Positions 44,854 through 54,215 of a DNA stretch of 64,000 nt are shown piece after piece. The position numbers and the translations under genes were made by a program. The stretch lies in the NCBI RefSeq assembly GCF_963678225.1, contig NZ_OY782764.1, positions 1,927,001 through 1,991,000 on the forward strand, given 5' to 3'. Numbering within the stretch: the first letter of the stretch is position 1; each line of letters opens with the position of its first letter. The notes under the pieces were generated by a model, which worked only from the letters and a program-made list of their open reading frames with translations, was not told the origin of the DNA and made no database searches. The stretch is from an uncultured Cohaesibacter sp. GTDB lineage: Bacteria > Pseudomonadota > Alphaproteobacteria > Rhizobiales > Cohaesibacteraceae.

Positions 44854-46400
44854 CAGTCATACTGCTCCCGATATTTCCGCACGATGTGCAGAGCAAAGAT
44901 GTTGAGCCCCAGGGTGATGACAAACAGGGTGATACCCAGCGCAAAGGCCACAAGGGTCTGCGGAGAGTTGAACTCAAGGTCACCAGTCAACTGGCTGACA
45001 ATTTTTACGGTCACGGTGGTCACCGCTTCAAACGGGTTGGCTGTCAGGTTGGCCGCGATGCCTGCGGCCATGACCACGATCATCGTTTCACCAATGGCGC
45101 GGGACGCTGCGAGCAGAACGGAGCCGACGATCCCTGGCAGGGCGGCGGGCAGAATGACCTTCTTGATCGTTTCCGACTTGGTCGCACCCAACCCCAGAGA
45201 CCCATCACGCAGGGATTGCGGCACCGCCGTGATAATGTCATCGGACAGCGAAGAGATGAACGGGATCAGCATGATGCCCATGACAAAGCCTGCCGTCAGC
45301 ACCGAGGTAGCTGAAATATCCAGCCCGATAGCCGCGCCAGCGTCATGAAGGAACGGGCCGACGGTTACCAGCGCAAAGAAACCATAAACAATGGTCGGGA
45401 TACCGGCGAGAATTTCCAGAAGCGGCTTGGCAATGGCACGGACCGAATTGTTGGCATATTCGGCCATATAGATGGCGGCGAACATGCCGATTGGAACCGC
45501 TACGAGCAAGGCGACAAAGGAAATATACAGCGTACCCCAGATCAACGGGATGAGACCGAAGGAGCCTTCGCCCCCGCCTTCACGGCCAGCGGACGTAAAG
45601 CGGGGATCCCACTCGGTGCCAAAGAAGAAGTTGAACGGATGCACCTGACTGAAGAAGTGGATTGCTTCAAACAACATCGAAAGCACGATGCCCACGGTCG
45701 TCAGGATGGCGATGGAGGAAGCCAGCACCAGCGCGACCTTGATGTTGCTTTCAACCAGGTTGCGTGCGCGCAATCGCGGCTTGACGCGCAGATAGGAAAG
45801 GACAAACCCGAGAATGACCAGTAGGACGACCCCGGCGATCAGAACCACATTACCGGTCGCGTTGACCTCATTGAGCCGGTTGGCAGCATCCACAACAGTG
45901 CCGGGCACATCTTCAGCAAGCGCGACACCAACCGATTTGAGAGTCGGGCGCACGGCGACAAGGCCATTGTGAAGCTTGGCAGCGGTGTCTTCGTCCAGAA
46001 GGCTGACACCAATCGCGACACTTTCAACAACGCTACGCATCAGGGCGCGGCGGGTGTCGAGCGTTTCATACTGCTCTTTGTCTTCGCAAATGGCCGGGGT
46101 TTGCGCATCCGCGTCCCCCTCAATCCGCGCCAGTGCGCGATCGCAGGATTGGGTGTAGCCAGTGCGCAACTCGGTGTCGATCACTGAGCTGTTATAGAAT
46201 GGCTGCGCAACGAGAATGGCCACCATGTAGAAAATTGCCGGAAGTGCGGTCCATATCATCACATAGGAACCGTAATATCCGGGACGCGAATGAAGTGTAG
46301 CTATATTTCCGTTGACACAGGAGACGGCGCGATTACGCCCCAGAACTGCACCGACCAGCGCGAAAACGATGATAGCTACCAAAAGCCATAACGGGCTCAT
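44853..46400 (-). CDS. pstC: Phosphate ABC transporter permease PstC
   Basis: 515 residues, with an extended N-terminal half (two hydrophobic segments and a periplasmic domain, about 1-220) and a conserved permease half with WGTLYISFVALLVAVPIGMF and the EAA loop LRDGSLGLGATKSETIKKVI. I use the ATG at 46400, which has AGGGG 10 bases before it; a TTG nine codons upstream is the other choice. It is separated from pstS by a terminator. Confidence 0.93.
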   Translation of the reverse strand: MSPLWLLVAIIVFALVGAVLGRNRAVSCVNGNIATLHSRPGYYGSYVMIWTALPAIFYMVAILVAQPFYNSSVIDTELRTGYTQSCDRALARIEGDADAQTPAICEDKEQYETLDTRRALMRSVVESVAIGVSLLDEDTAAKLHNGLVAVRPTLKSVGVALAEDVPGTVVDAANRLNEVNATGNVVLIAGVVLLVILGFVLSYLRVKPRLRARNLVESNIKVALVLASSIAILTTVGIVLSMLFEAIHFFSQVHPFNFFFGTEWDPRFTSAGREGGGEGSFGLIPLIWGTLYISFVALLVAVPIGMFAAIYMAEYANNSVRAIAKPLLEILAGIPTIVYGFFALVTVGPFLHDAGAAIGLDISATSVLTAGFVMGIMLIPFISSLSDDIITAVPQSLRDGSLGLGATKSETIKKVILPAALPGIVGSVLLAASRAIGETMIVVMAAGIAANLTANPFEAVTTVTVKIVSQLTGDLEFNSPQTLVAFALGITLFVITLGLNIFALHIVRKYREQYD

Positions 46401-46616
46401 AGCGATCTGCCCCTTGAGCGATTTCAATTATCGCATTGTAAATTTACTACGAGATTTCTCTGGCTGCCTGCATCCGACTTCATCTTGAAAAATCGGTGAG
46501 GCCGAGAAAGCCGCTCCAGACGTCTGCCCCATAATCGAGCGCCATGCCCAAGACGGAAAACGGGACTTCACTTTTTCCTTGCGGGCCAACTGACGGAAAA
46601 ACCAGCTGACGGAAGT

Positions 46617-46652
46617 CAAAAAAAACCATGCGCAGGGAAACCCCGCGCATGG
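46617..46652 (-). terminator. Intrinsic terminator between pstS and pstC
   Basis: An 8-bp perfect outer stem (46626-46633 with 46645-46652) carries an inner GGG/CCC pairing and is followed on the minus strand by TTTTTTTTGACTT. It is 17 bases past the pstS stop and inside the pst operon. A partial stop here would leave more pstS than pstCAB transcript. Confidence 0.87.
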
Positions 46653-46668
46653 CTCTAAAGAGCAAAGC

Positions 46669-47709
46669 TTAAAGGGTTTTACCTTCAGCGATCGCAGCTT
46701 TGATAGCTTCGCGTTCTGCTTCCGGAGCAGGAACCAGACCATATTCAGAGGTCGGGGAGCCTTCGCCGGTCATGTCGTCGGACATGAAGAAGTCAACATA
46801 CTCTTTCAGGCCAGGGATAACACCCAGGTGAGATTTCTTGACATAGAAGAACAGCGGACGAGACACAGGATAGGTGCCATCAGCGATCACTTCAGCATTC
46901 GGGGAAATGCCGGACATGGTAGCCACTTTCAGCTTGTCCATGTTGTTTTCATAGAAAGCAAGACCGAAGACGCCGAAGCCGGTTTTGTTGCTGTCGATGC
47001 GAGCGAGGGTTTCGGTGTAATCGCCGTCGATGTCGATGGCTTTACCGTCTTTGCGAACCTTCATGCATTCTTTGCCAGCGGCTTTCTTGTCGAGGCCGGA
47101 AGCAACATACAGATCGAAGGCGCCAGCGGCTTTACAGCCAGCTTCCAGAACCTTGGTTTCGAAAACTTCACGGGTGCCGTGTTTTTCGCCAGGAATGTAA
47201 GCAGCGATTTCCCAGTCAGCAAAGTTGGCGTCAACGTCAGACCATTTGGTGTTGGAGTTGTCGACCAGTTTGCCGTCTTTTACGATTTTTGGAGCCAGAG
47301 CGTTGAACCAGTGGATTGGTTCGAAAGCGAAGTCCGGGCCGTTGACGTCAGAAGCGAATACGATGCCATCGTAGCCGATTTTGACTTCCATGATTTCCTT
47401 GACGCCGTTTTCAGCGCAGGTCGCGATTTCTTTGTCTTTGATCTTACGGGAAGCGTTGGCAACGTCGATGGTGTCTTCACCAGCGCCCTGACAGAACTGT
47501 TTCAGACCAGCAGAAGAACCACCGGATTCAACAACCGGGGTTTTGAAGTCAGGGTAGTTTTCACCAAAAGATTCAGCAACGATGGTTGCGTAAGGAAGAA
47601 CGGTGGAAGAACCAGCAACCTGAACCTGGTCACGAGCCTGTGCGGCGGTACCAGCAAGAACGGCGGTGGCAGCAATAGCAGCTGCACTAGCAAAAGAAGC
47701 GAATTTCAC
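46669..47709 (-). CDS. pstS: Periplasmic phosphate-binding protein PstS
   Basis: 346 residues with signal peptide (FASAAAIAATAVLAGTAAQA, cleaved near residue 23). Phosphate-contact regions are VAGSSTVLPYA near the N-terminus, SGGSSAGL and DVANASRKI; FEPIHWFN follows. The start is the GTG at 47709 with GGAGAGG just upstream; the in-frame ATG 15 codons earlier lies beyond that site. A Pho box is found 170 bases upstream. It captures phosphate for PstCAB. Confidence 0.93.
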   Translation of the reverse strand: MKFASFASAAAIAATAVLAGTAAQARDQVQVAGSSTVLPYATIVAESFGENYPDFKTPVVESGGSSAGLKQFCQGAGEDTIDVANASRKIKDKEIATCAENGVKEIMEVKIGYDGIVFASDVNGPDFAFEPIHWFNALAPKIVKDGKLVDNSNTKWSDVDANFADWEIAAYIPGEKHGTREVFETKVLEAGCKAAGAFDLYVASGLDKKAAGKECMKVRKDGKAIDIDGDYTETLARIDSNKTGFGVFGLAFYENNMDKLKVATMSGISPNAEVIADGTYPVSRPLFFYVKKSHLGVIPGLKEYVDFFMSDDMTGEGSPTSEYGLVPAPEAEREAIKAAIAEGKTL

Positions 47710-47879
47710 TTGACCTCTCCATAAGTCAGTTTTTTCGAGCGACGAGCCACACAATTGGCTTTCAAAGTGCGCTCACGAATATGCCGACCTTCCCGTGAAA
47801 GACTTGCGCCTATCTGTGCAAGCATGATGACCGGGTGGCCGGGACAAGCGCGAACCTATCCTTCGTATGTGATGGGTAT

Positions 47880-47908
47880 ATGACATCTGTATTTCAGTTT
47901 TATGACAA
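47880..47908 (-). promoter_or_regulatory. Pho box (PhoB binding site) upstream of pstS
   Basis: Read on the minus strand there are three 7-base units at exact 11-base spacing: TTGTCAT, CTGAAAT, ATGTCAT, separated by 4-base spacers. The consensus unit is CTGTCAT with 4-base AT-rich spacers. Two of three units match in six of seven positions. It lies 171-199 bases before the pstS GTG in the phoR-pstS gap, indicating a phosphate-controlled promoter internal to the block. I do not see a good -10 behind it. Confidence 0.75.
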
Positions 47909-47967
47909 TTTAAGCAACTGAAATATATGGAGAATTTTTTGGACAATTATAAAACCGTCATAAACTG

Positions 47968-49317
47968 TCACAAATCGGCAGAGTCGCTTACCGGCAAGCG
48001 GACCTGAAAGGTTGCGCCTTCGCCGGGCTGGCTTTCCACCAGCAGCTTGCCGCGGTGCCGCGTAAGAATATGTTTTACAATGGCTAATCCGAGACCGGTG
48101 CCTTTCTGCTCTCTGGAAGAGGCAACATCCACGCGATAAAAGCGCTCTGTCAGGCGGGGCAAATGCTCCTGCGGGATGCCTGCTCCATAATCCCTCACAT
48201 TGACACAATGATAGGGCTTGCCATCTGCAGAATCGATGATCCGGCTATAACTGACATCAATCTTCTCGCCGTCCTTGCCATATTTAAGGGCGTTCTCGAC
48301 CAGGTTCTCGAACACCTGCACGAGTTCATCGCGATCACCGGAGACCCAGAGATCGTCATCAAGCCCATTGGTTTTGATTGCGACATCCAGATCCTTTGCC
48401 AGTGGACTTAGGCTATCTATGACATGACGCATGATCTTGGAGAGATCGACGCGCGTGTCCGGCAACACATGCGCGCGCATTTCGATTCTCGACAGCGACA
48501 AGAGATCCGAAACCAGCCGCGACATGCGCTCGGATTGATCAAGCATGATGCGCAAAAAGCGGTCGCGTGCGACCGGATCATCCTTGGCCGGGCCCAATAG
48601 GGTTTCGATAAAGCCGATGACGGACGCCAGCGGCGTGCGCAATTCATGGCTGGCATTGGCCACGAAATCTGCGCGCATCCGGGCCATATTCTTCTGTTCT
48701 GTCTGATCATGCAGAAGCAACAGGATGAATTCGGGGCGATGCTCCCCTTCAGGATCGGAATTCAGATGAATAGGTGTGACCCATGCCTCATAGAAGCGTT
48801 CGCTATGGCTCTTGAGGGTATAGTCCACCTTTTCGATGGGGCCACCATCGAGCACATTATCCAACGCGGCCAACATGTCCGGCTGTCTGATTCTGAAGGA
48901 CAGCGGGTCGCCTTCTTTTACATTGCCAAAAATGGACGAGCCTGCATGGTTGGCAAAGCGGACGATGCCGCGCCGATCCAGAATGAAGCAGGGGTCAGGC
49001 AGGGCAGATGCCAGTTTGCGCATGTTGACGTCAGGCACGATCGCGCGGCGGCGGGCTTCCACCTTGGCCTTGAGGCGCGTAACCTTGCGGCGGCGCGGCA
49101 GAAACATCGTGGCCATGATCACGGCGACAAGTACCAACCCCACTTGCCACATTTCCCGCTCGTCCTGCATGGCAATCCAGCTTAGGCCAATGGCCATGAC
49201 GATGAGAGACCAACGGGCACCATACAACCGGTTCAGCGGACCTCCGCCCAAAAGGCGGTCCAGATCGGCCGAAGTTCCAAGTCCTGCTTTGCGGTTGTCG
49301 CGTGCCATGTCGTTCAT
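47968..49317 (-). CDS. phoR: Phosphate regulon sensor histidine kinase PhoR
   Basis: 449 residues: two close membrane helices (about 36-50 and 57-74), no large periplasmic domain, a PAS domain (about 100-210), HisKA with phospho-acceptor His224 in ASHELRTP, and HATPase with ENALKYGKDG, GAGIP and GTGLGLAIVKH. The lack of a periplasmic sensor and its place ahead of pstSCAB-phoU fit PhoR, which takes its signal from the transporter via PhoU. First gene of the phosphate block. Confidence 0.94.
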   Translation of the reverse strand: MNDMARDNRKAGLGTSADLDRLLGGGPLNRLYGARWSLIVMAIGLSWIAMQDEREMWQVGLVLVAVIMATMFLPRRRKVTRLKAKVEARRRAIVPDVNMRKLASALPDPCFILDRRGIVRFANHAGSSIFGNVKEGDPLSFRIRQPDMLAALDNVLDGGPIEKVDYTLKSHSERFYEAWVTPIHLNSDPEGEHRPEFILLLLHDQTEQKNMARMRADFVANASHELRTPLASVIGFIETLLGPAKDDPVARDRFLRIMLDQSERMSRLVSDLLSLSRIEMRAHVLPDTRVDLSKIMRHVIDSLSPLAKDLDVAIKTNGLDDDLWVSGDRDELVQVFENLVENALKYGKDGEKIDVSYSRIIDSADGKPYHCVNVRDYGAGIPQEHLPRLTERFYRVDVASSREQKGTGLGLAIVKHILTRHRGKLLVESQPGEGATFQVRLPVSDSADL

Positions 49318-49754
49318 TCCAATTCAACAATAATCAAAAAAGCCGGGGCCTTGTCTCCCCGATTGGCTGGCAAGCACCATGCCAAACAAAAGCAACCATT
49401 TTGCAACAATGACCTGCTGCTCTTATTGCGAAAGCGAAATTCGAACAAAATTTCGCCAATCCGCTCGAAGATGCAACAGGACAAGAGTGGGCCGATGAGC
49501 TAGCGGTAATTGGGACAACGCTCGGCCACTCCCGTTCATCGGCTGGGAAAACATCGGTTACGCTATATATTATAGAGCTTTAAAGAGAAAATGGCACATG
49601 CTCAAGAGGACCAAAACACAGGCAGGCCGCTGGCGTAGGCGCAAGCGGCCGATAAAAGTTTGTTGTTGATATCTCACCTTCAGCCGTCTTTGACGCCCCA
49701 GACCCTGAGAAAGGGCGCTGCAGGTGACGCATTCTCCAGCAAAGCCAAAGGGTA
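49318..49754. other. Intergenic region phoR-apaG
   Basis: 437 bases. It holds the upstream region of phoR and the downstream region of apaG. One inverted repeat GGCCGCT/AGCGGCC (49625-49631 and 49644-49650) might terminate apaG, but no T-run follows on the minus strand. Around 49555-49600 the DNA is AT-rich. No gene or Pho box is visible. Confidence 0.45.
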
Positions 49755-50153
49755 TCAGTTCAGAATTTTGGTTTGGTCTGGAATGTCGAGCGAGAAAGTG
49801 GGAATGGTGACGTCAAATTTCGTCCCGTCATCCAGTTCCATTTCATAGTGGCCAGACATGAAGCCGCTTTCGCTATCGAGCGGACAGCCAGAAGTATATT
49901 GGAAGCTGTTGCCGGCACCAATGTGAGGGCGCTCCCCGACCACACCATGGCCATGGACTTCCTGTATTCGACCCTGACCATCCACTATCCGCCAGAAACG
50001 AGCCTGGAGCTGAATGTTGGATTGGCCGTTATTGCAGATTTCAACATGATAGGTCCAAACATGTTGTCCTCTGTCGGGTGTTGATTGGTCCGGCTGGTAT
50101 TCCGGCACAACCATGACTTGAATCGATCCGGTTGTTGCTGTGTATTTCTGCAC
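49755..50153 (-). CDS. apaG: ApaG domain protein
   Basis: 132 residues of fibronectin-III-like ApaG fold: VVPEYQPDQSTP, VWTYHVEICNNG, VQLQARFW-like core, HGHGVVGERPHIGAGNSFQYTSGC and the conserved C-terminal MSGHYEM with the GTKFDVTIPTF strand. ApaG proteins are linked to cobalt/magnesium efflux in Salmonella, but the biochemical role is uncertain. It stands alone here, without the apaH or ksgA neighbours of enterobacteria. Confidence 0.92.
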   Translation of the reverse strand: MQKYTATTGSIQVMVVPEYQPDQSTPDRGQHVWTYHVEICNNGQSNIQLQARFWRIVDGQGRIQEVHGHGVVGERPHIGAGNSFQYTSGCPLDSESGFMSGHYEMELDDGTKFDVTIPTFSLDIPDQTKILN

Positions 50154-50439
50154 TTGGTCCTCATACTCCGGTGGAACGATGGTTCATGCTAGGCTTGGCC
50201 ATCGGAATAGAATGAAGAAATAAGAGTTATGTTCCGGCAAAACTCGCGAAAAATTCATAGGAATTGTTTAGCAAAGCTTTGTCTAAATTAATATAACCTC
50301 CCTGCTGTATTATAGAACAGGCAGACCAGAAATTGTATTGGTAATAATTCAATCCACAAACAGACATGTCTTACCAATACTAATTAGGTAATTAAATATA
50401 GGCGCACCTAAACTTTAAGAGAAGAAATGGAAGGATCAC

Positions 50440-51090
50440 ATGCTGGATGCCCGGATAAAAAGAATCATAGACCCAACAATTGGGCATATCGGCAAAAGCC
50501 TGCATGCGTTTGGGGTGACTGCCAATCAAATAACGGCGTTTGGTTTGCTTATCGGTGGCGTCGCAGGTCTGTTTATCGCTCAGGAGTTGTATCTTTGGGG
50601 GCTGCTGCTGATTGGCCTCAGCCGTTTGATGGATGGGCTGGACGGTGCGGTCGCCCGCGCAGGGCGAAAAACCGATCTCGGCGGTTATCTCGACATTGTC
50701 TTCGATTTCATTTTCTACGGTCTCGTTCCGCTGGCATTCGCCTTCGCGCGCCCGGAGAATGCTCTGCCTGCCGCTGTACTACTGATGGTCTTTTATGCCA
50801 ATGGGGCAAGCTTTCTTGCCTTTGCCATCATGGCCGAAAAGCGCAGGATCTCAACCGAGAGCCACGGGTCGAAATCGCTCTATTTTACCGGAGGGCTGGC
50901 CGAAGCAGGCGAAACATATGCGGTCTTTGCCCTGTTCTGCCTACTGCCGGACTGGTTCGGCGTGATCGCCTACAGCTTTGCAGCCATAACCGCGATCACC
51001 ACGGTCTCTCGCATTCTTCTGGCTAGAGAATTGTTCTCCGATACAGATCAGCCCGATGGCAAGGCAAATGAAAGTGATGCGCATCCCTGA
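50440..51090 (+). CDS. CDP-alcohol phosphatidyltransferase family protein
   Basis: 216 residues with about six hydrophobic segments. The family signature DGAVARAGRKTDLGGYLDIV ending in FD fits DGx2ARx8Gx3Dx3D, so the metal and CDP site is complete. It resembles the PgsA/PcsA superfamily but not clearly one member, and the head group (glycerol phosphate, inositol, choline or another alcohol) cannot be read off. It stands alone, with AT-rich DNA before it; the ATG at 50440 is preceded by AAGGA. Confidence 0.85.
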   Translation: MLDARIKRIIDPTIGHIGKSLHAFGVTANQITAFGLLIGGVAGLFIAQELYLWGLLLIGLSRLMDGLDGAVARAGRKTDLGGYLDIVFDFIFYGLVPLAFAFARPENALPAAVLLMVFYANGASFLAFAIMAEKRRISTESHGSKSLYFTGGLAEAGETYAVFALFCLLPDWFGVIAYSFAAITAITTVSRILLARELFSDTDQPDGKANESDAHP

Positions 51091-51149
51091 TCATCGAGTA
51101 CCGCAAGCAACCGAGACGAGGTACTCCTTGGCATTATAGGCAAAATGCC

Positions 51150-51578
51150 TCAAGGCAGTACCAGATGGCCGTCTTCTCCAATTGGGAAGGCTCCCCAGGC
51201 AACTTCCCACAGATAGCCATCGGGGTCGGCAAAATAGCCACTGTAGCCGCCCCAGAAGGTGTCGCTGGCTGCCTTTCTGATCTCGGCACCCGCTTTCTGG
51301 GCCAACTGCAACACACTGTCCACCTCATCCCGTTCACGACAATTATGCGCCAGCGTGATGCCGCAAGCGCCTGCTTGTGGTTTGAACGTTCCGCCGGGAA
51401 GCTCCTCGGCCATTTTCTCGATTGGACAGAGTGCAAACACCGTGCCCCATGTCTTGAAAAAGGCAACGCCATCGCCAGCTTCATAGCTTGAGGGCCAGCT
51501 CAGGCCATCACGATAGAAATGCACGGATTGCTCAAGATCGGTGACGCCAAGGGTGACCAGTGATAGCCGCGGTTCCAT
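51150..51578 (-). CDS. VOC-superfamily (glyoxalase-like) protein
   Basis: 142 residues of two beta-alpha-beta-beta-beta units: LVTLGVTDLEQSVHFYRDGL opens the first, and GGYSGYFADPDGYLWEVAW closes the second. The Glu before the final strand (LWEV) is the usual metal ligand, while the first-half ligand is less clear. VOC proteins include lyases, dioxygenases and antibiotic-resistance proteins; the substrate is unknown. GGGAGGA just before the ATG at 51578 fixes the start. Confidence 0.87.
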   Translation of the reverse strand: MEPRLSLVTLGVTDLEQSVHFYRDGLSWPSSYEAGDGVAFFKTWGTVFALCPIEKMAEELPGGTFKPQAGACGITLAHNCRERDEVDSVLQLAQKAGAEIRKAASDTFWGGYSGYFADPDGYLWEVAWGAFPIGEDGHLVLP

Positions 51579-51917
51579 GCATATCCTCCCAATCGGGCAG
51601 AATGATCCTGCCACTATCTTGCTGCGTTATAAGCCCTAGAATAATACGCAATTAGGAAAAGCAATTTTCTCAATTTGTGAGCAGGAGCTGACACAGTGGC
51701 AAAATTTATCAAGATATGCAGGCAAGGGCGCAGGATATTCTAATTTAAAAATGAACTTTAAGATCCTCTTTCTTGTAAATACAGAGCGTAAAAGCACAAT
51801 AGCTCCAACAAAAAACGCTGGGGCCGGGGAGGCTTCTGGCTGCTTGAGACATCACGTTCAAACAATTCGCAAATGCAGCGATGCTGATAGACCGAATTGG
51901 CTCACACGGAGACACTT
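51579..51917. other. Divergent intergenic region before the rhodanese operon
   Basis: 339 AT-rich bases between the VOC gene and the rhodanese operon, so promoters of both lie here. I see no inverted repeat, operator or small gene that stands out. Confidence 0.45.
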
Positions 51918-52862
51918 ATGAAAAAAATGCTATCCCAGGCCTTCGTTGCATTCGGGCTGTTTGTAACCCCGACCTTCGCCGCAACCTTCGGGCCTCTGGT
52001 TTCCCCTCAGGATCTCAATGCTGTTGCAGATGCTGACAAACCTCTGATCATCGATATTCGCGGTAATAGTAAAGACGGCGCCAGCCTGTTTGAACAGGGC
52101 CATATTGCAGGGTCAGTCAACGCTCCTTATGGGCTGTTTCGTGGTCCAAAGGAAAATCCAGGCCAGCTGGTAACCGAAGAGCATTTGGAACAAGTACTCG
52201 GTGACATCGGAGCGGAAAAAGACCGTGCCACGGTCATTGCCTATCAGGGGGCAAACATCTCTGATTTTGGTGCGGCGGCCCGCGTCTACTGGACGCTGAA
52301 ATCAGCAGGCTTTACCGATATTGCCATTCTCAATGGCGGACTGGATAACTGGGAACAACAGGGCCTTTCCTTTGAGGCTGGTGCAGTATCTCCCCAGAAA
52401 ACCACCATTGATGTGAGCTTCTCTGATGAATGGCGTGCTTCTCGCGAAGAGATCCTGAAGATCGTCAATGGTGAAGAGAAGGCCCGTCTGGTCGACGCCC
52501 GCCCGGAAGAATTCTGGAAAGGCGAGAAGAAGCATCCTGCTGCGGCCAAGCCTGGCACATTGCCCCACTCTGAATATTTCGTGCATTCAAGCTGGTTCGA
52601 TAACAAGCCGGTCATCGCCGATGCGGCCAAGGTCAAGCAACTGGCCAATGAAGCCGGCTTCAAGGGTGGCGAAGAGCTGGTGAGCTTCTGCAATACCGGT
52701 CACTGGGCCGCAACCAACTGGTTCGCCCTTTCCGAACTGGCCGAGCTGGACAATGTGAAGCTCTATCCGGAATCTTTGGTGGGCTATTCCAACGCTGGCT
52801 ATGATCTGGCCAACACGCCAGGCCTTGTTCAGACCCTCATCAAACAGGTAACCGGCGGCTAA
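51918..52862 (+). CDS. Exported two-domain sulfurtransferase (rhodanese)
   Basis: 314 residues with a signal peptide (MLSQAFVAFGLFVTPTFA, cleaved near residue 22). Two rhodanese domains: the first (about 30-155) has YQGANISDFGAA in place of the active-site loop and no Cys, so it is structural; the second (about 175-305) has the catalytic Cys258 in VSFCNTGHWAATNW. It moves sulfane sulfur, for example from thiosulfate, in the periplasm. GGAGA before ATG 51918 fixes the start. A YeeE/YedE transporter follows after 4 bases. Confidence 0.9.
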   Translation: MKKMLSQAFVAFGLFVTPTFAATFGPLVSPQDLNAVADADKPLIIDIRGNSKDGASLFEQGHIAGSVNAPYGLFRGPKENPGQLVTEEHLEQVLGDIGAEKDRATVIAYQGANISDFGAAARVYWTLKSAGFTDIAILNGGLDNWEQQGLSFEAGAVSPQKTTIDVSFSDEWRASREEILKIVNGEEKARLVDARPEEFWKGEKKHPAAAKPGTLPHSEYFVHSSWFDNKPVIADAAKVKQLANEAGFKGGEELVSFCNTGHWAATNWFALSELAELDNVKLYPESLVGYSNAGYDLANTPGLVQTLIKQVTGG

Positions 52863-52866
52863 TCCA

Positions 52867-53994
52867 GTGACTGATATAAGCGCATCTTTTGAGACCCCTT
52901 CCAAGGGGTCTCGTCTGTTTACTAGGGCCGCTCTTATAGGCGTTGCTCTTGCTGCGATTCTGACCCTGATTGCTGCTGCGGGCGTCCGATACGGGCTGCT
53001 ACTGGCCATCGGCATCGGGTTCGGCCTGACGCTTGAGGGCTTGCGGTTCGGCTTTGCCGGACCATGGCGGGCGATGATCCTGCGGCGTGAACCGGCGGGC
53101 CTTCTTGCACAGCTTATTGCCATTGCTCTGGTGGCTGTGGTCGCGTTTCCGCTGCTCTCGGGAGATCATCCCGAATTGATCGGGGCACATGCCGCCATTG
53201 GCTGGGCCATGGTCGGGGGCGCTGTTGTCTTTGGAGCGGCCATGCAGCTTGTGCTTGGCTGTGGCTCGGGGACGCTGGTCAATGCTGGCAGCGGCAATCC
53301 GGTGAGCGTGGTTGCGCTTCCCTTCTTCATCATCGGAGCCTTTGCCGGATCATATCATCTGCTCTGGTGGACGGAACTGGGGCAGCTGCCACTGGTCGCT
53401 CTGCAAGGTACAAGTGGTCTGGGTATTACTGTGCTGGGGTTGCTGATCGTGGGAGGCGTGGCTCTGGCCATTGCACCAAAGCATGCGCGCAAGGTGCCGC
53501 GCCGATTGCTCATTGCTGCGCTTTTGCTCGCCGCGCTGGCCGTCGCCAACTTTGTCGTGGCGGGTCAGCCCTGGGGTGTCGTCTATGGCCTCGGGCTGTG
53601 GGGGGCAAAAGTCACCAGCGCGCTTGGTGCCGATCTGTCTGCCTCTCCCTATTGGGCAAGTGCTGCTCATCAGGAGCGGCTCGCGGCCAGCCTTCTGACC
53701 GACTACACATCGCTGACCAACCTCGGGATCATTCTGGGCGCCTTCATCGTGGCAGTCTGGCGGTCTGGCCTCTCGGCGAAACTGCCCTCCCTATCTGCAA
53801 AGGCATGGATTGCAGCTATCGTGGCGGGGTTCCTGTTGGGCTATTCGTCCCGTCTGGCGTTAGGCTGTAATGTCGGCGCCTTCTTCTCGGGCATCTCGAC
53901 AGGCAGCCTGCATGGTTGGGCCTGGTTCGTGGCCGCCTTTGCCGGTTCGTGGGTTGGCATCCGCCTACGCAAACCGTTGGGGCTGGAGGGATAG
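52867..53994 (+). CDS. YeeE/YedE-family sulfur transporter (TsuA-like)
   Basis: 375 residues with about nine or ten hydrophobic segments. The inner repeats carry the family cysteines: LVLGCGSGTLVNAGSGN (Cys132) and LALGCNVGAFFSGIS (Cys334), both in the YeeE/YedE pattern. TsuA from this family imports thiosulfate through a Cys relay. The start is the GTG at 52867, 4 bases after the rhodanese stop, without a good ribosome site, so it is probably translated by coupling. Coupling of transporter and rhodanese indicates uptake or handling of thiosulfate or persulfide; the exact substrate is inference. Confidence 0.88.
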   Translation: MTDISASFETPSKGSRLFTRAALIGVALAAILTLIAAAGVRYGLLLAIGIGFGLTLEGLRFGFAGPWRAMILRREPAGLLAQLIAIALVAVVAFPLLSGDHPELIGAHAAIGWAMVGGAVVFGAAMQLVLGCGSGTLVNAGSGNPVSVVALPFFIIGAFAGSYHLLWWTELGQLPLVALQGTSGLGITVLGLLIVGGVALAIAPKHARKVPRRLLIAALLLAALAVANFVVAGQPWGVVYGLGLWGAKVTSALGADLSASPYWASAAHQERLAASLLTDYTSLTNLGIILGAFIVAVWRSGLSAKLPSLSAKAWIAAIVAGFLLGYSSRLALGCNVGAFFSGISTGSLHGWAWFVAAFAGSWVGIRLRKPLGLEG

Positions 53995-53997
53995 AAA

Positions 53998-54186
53998 ATG
54001 ACTGGATTCTTTACAAGCCGGGCGCTGCCCGCGTCAGCAACCCTGCTGGCACTTGGCGCACTTCTGGTTTTCGATCTTAAAACAAGTCAGCCGCTCAATC
54101 CTTATACGGCACCCGCTGCCATTATGCTGGGTTCAGATGAAGCAGCCAGCGGAGCTTTTTGCGCGCTGGTTCCGCCCAAGAAATGA
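53998..54186 (+). CDS. Small single-span protein of the sulfur operon
   Basis: 62 residues. One hydrophobic segment (about 9-26, LPASATLLALGALLVFDL) is followed by a short tail with one Cys (GAFCALVPPKK). GGAGGG stands 7 bases before the ATG, which lies 3 bases after the transporter stop, and a terminator follows the gene; both facts support a real gene and membership of the operon. It may be a membrane-bound or exported accessory peptide. No family is recognised. Confidence 0.65.
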   Translation: MTGFFTSRALPASATLLALGALLVFDLKTSQPLNPYTAPAAIMLGSDEAASGAFCALVPPKK

Positions 54187-54215
54187 GTTTTTGGAATAAG
54201 ACGGTGGCAAGCATG

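Noticed and set aside
47951-47972. Second Pho-box-like pair CCGTCAT/CTGTCAC near the phoR stop
   Set aside because: The GTCA repeats are 10 bases apart, not 11, and lie across the phoR stop, so PhoB binding is doubtful.
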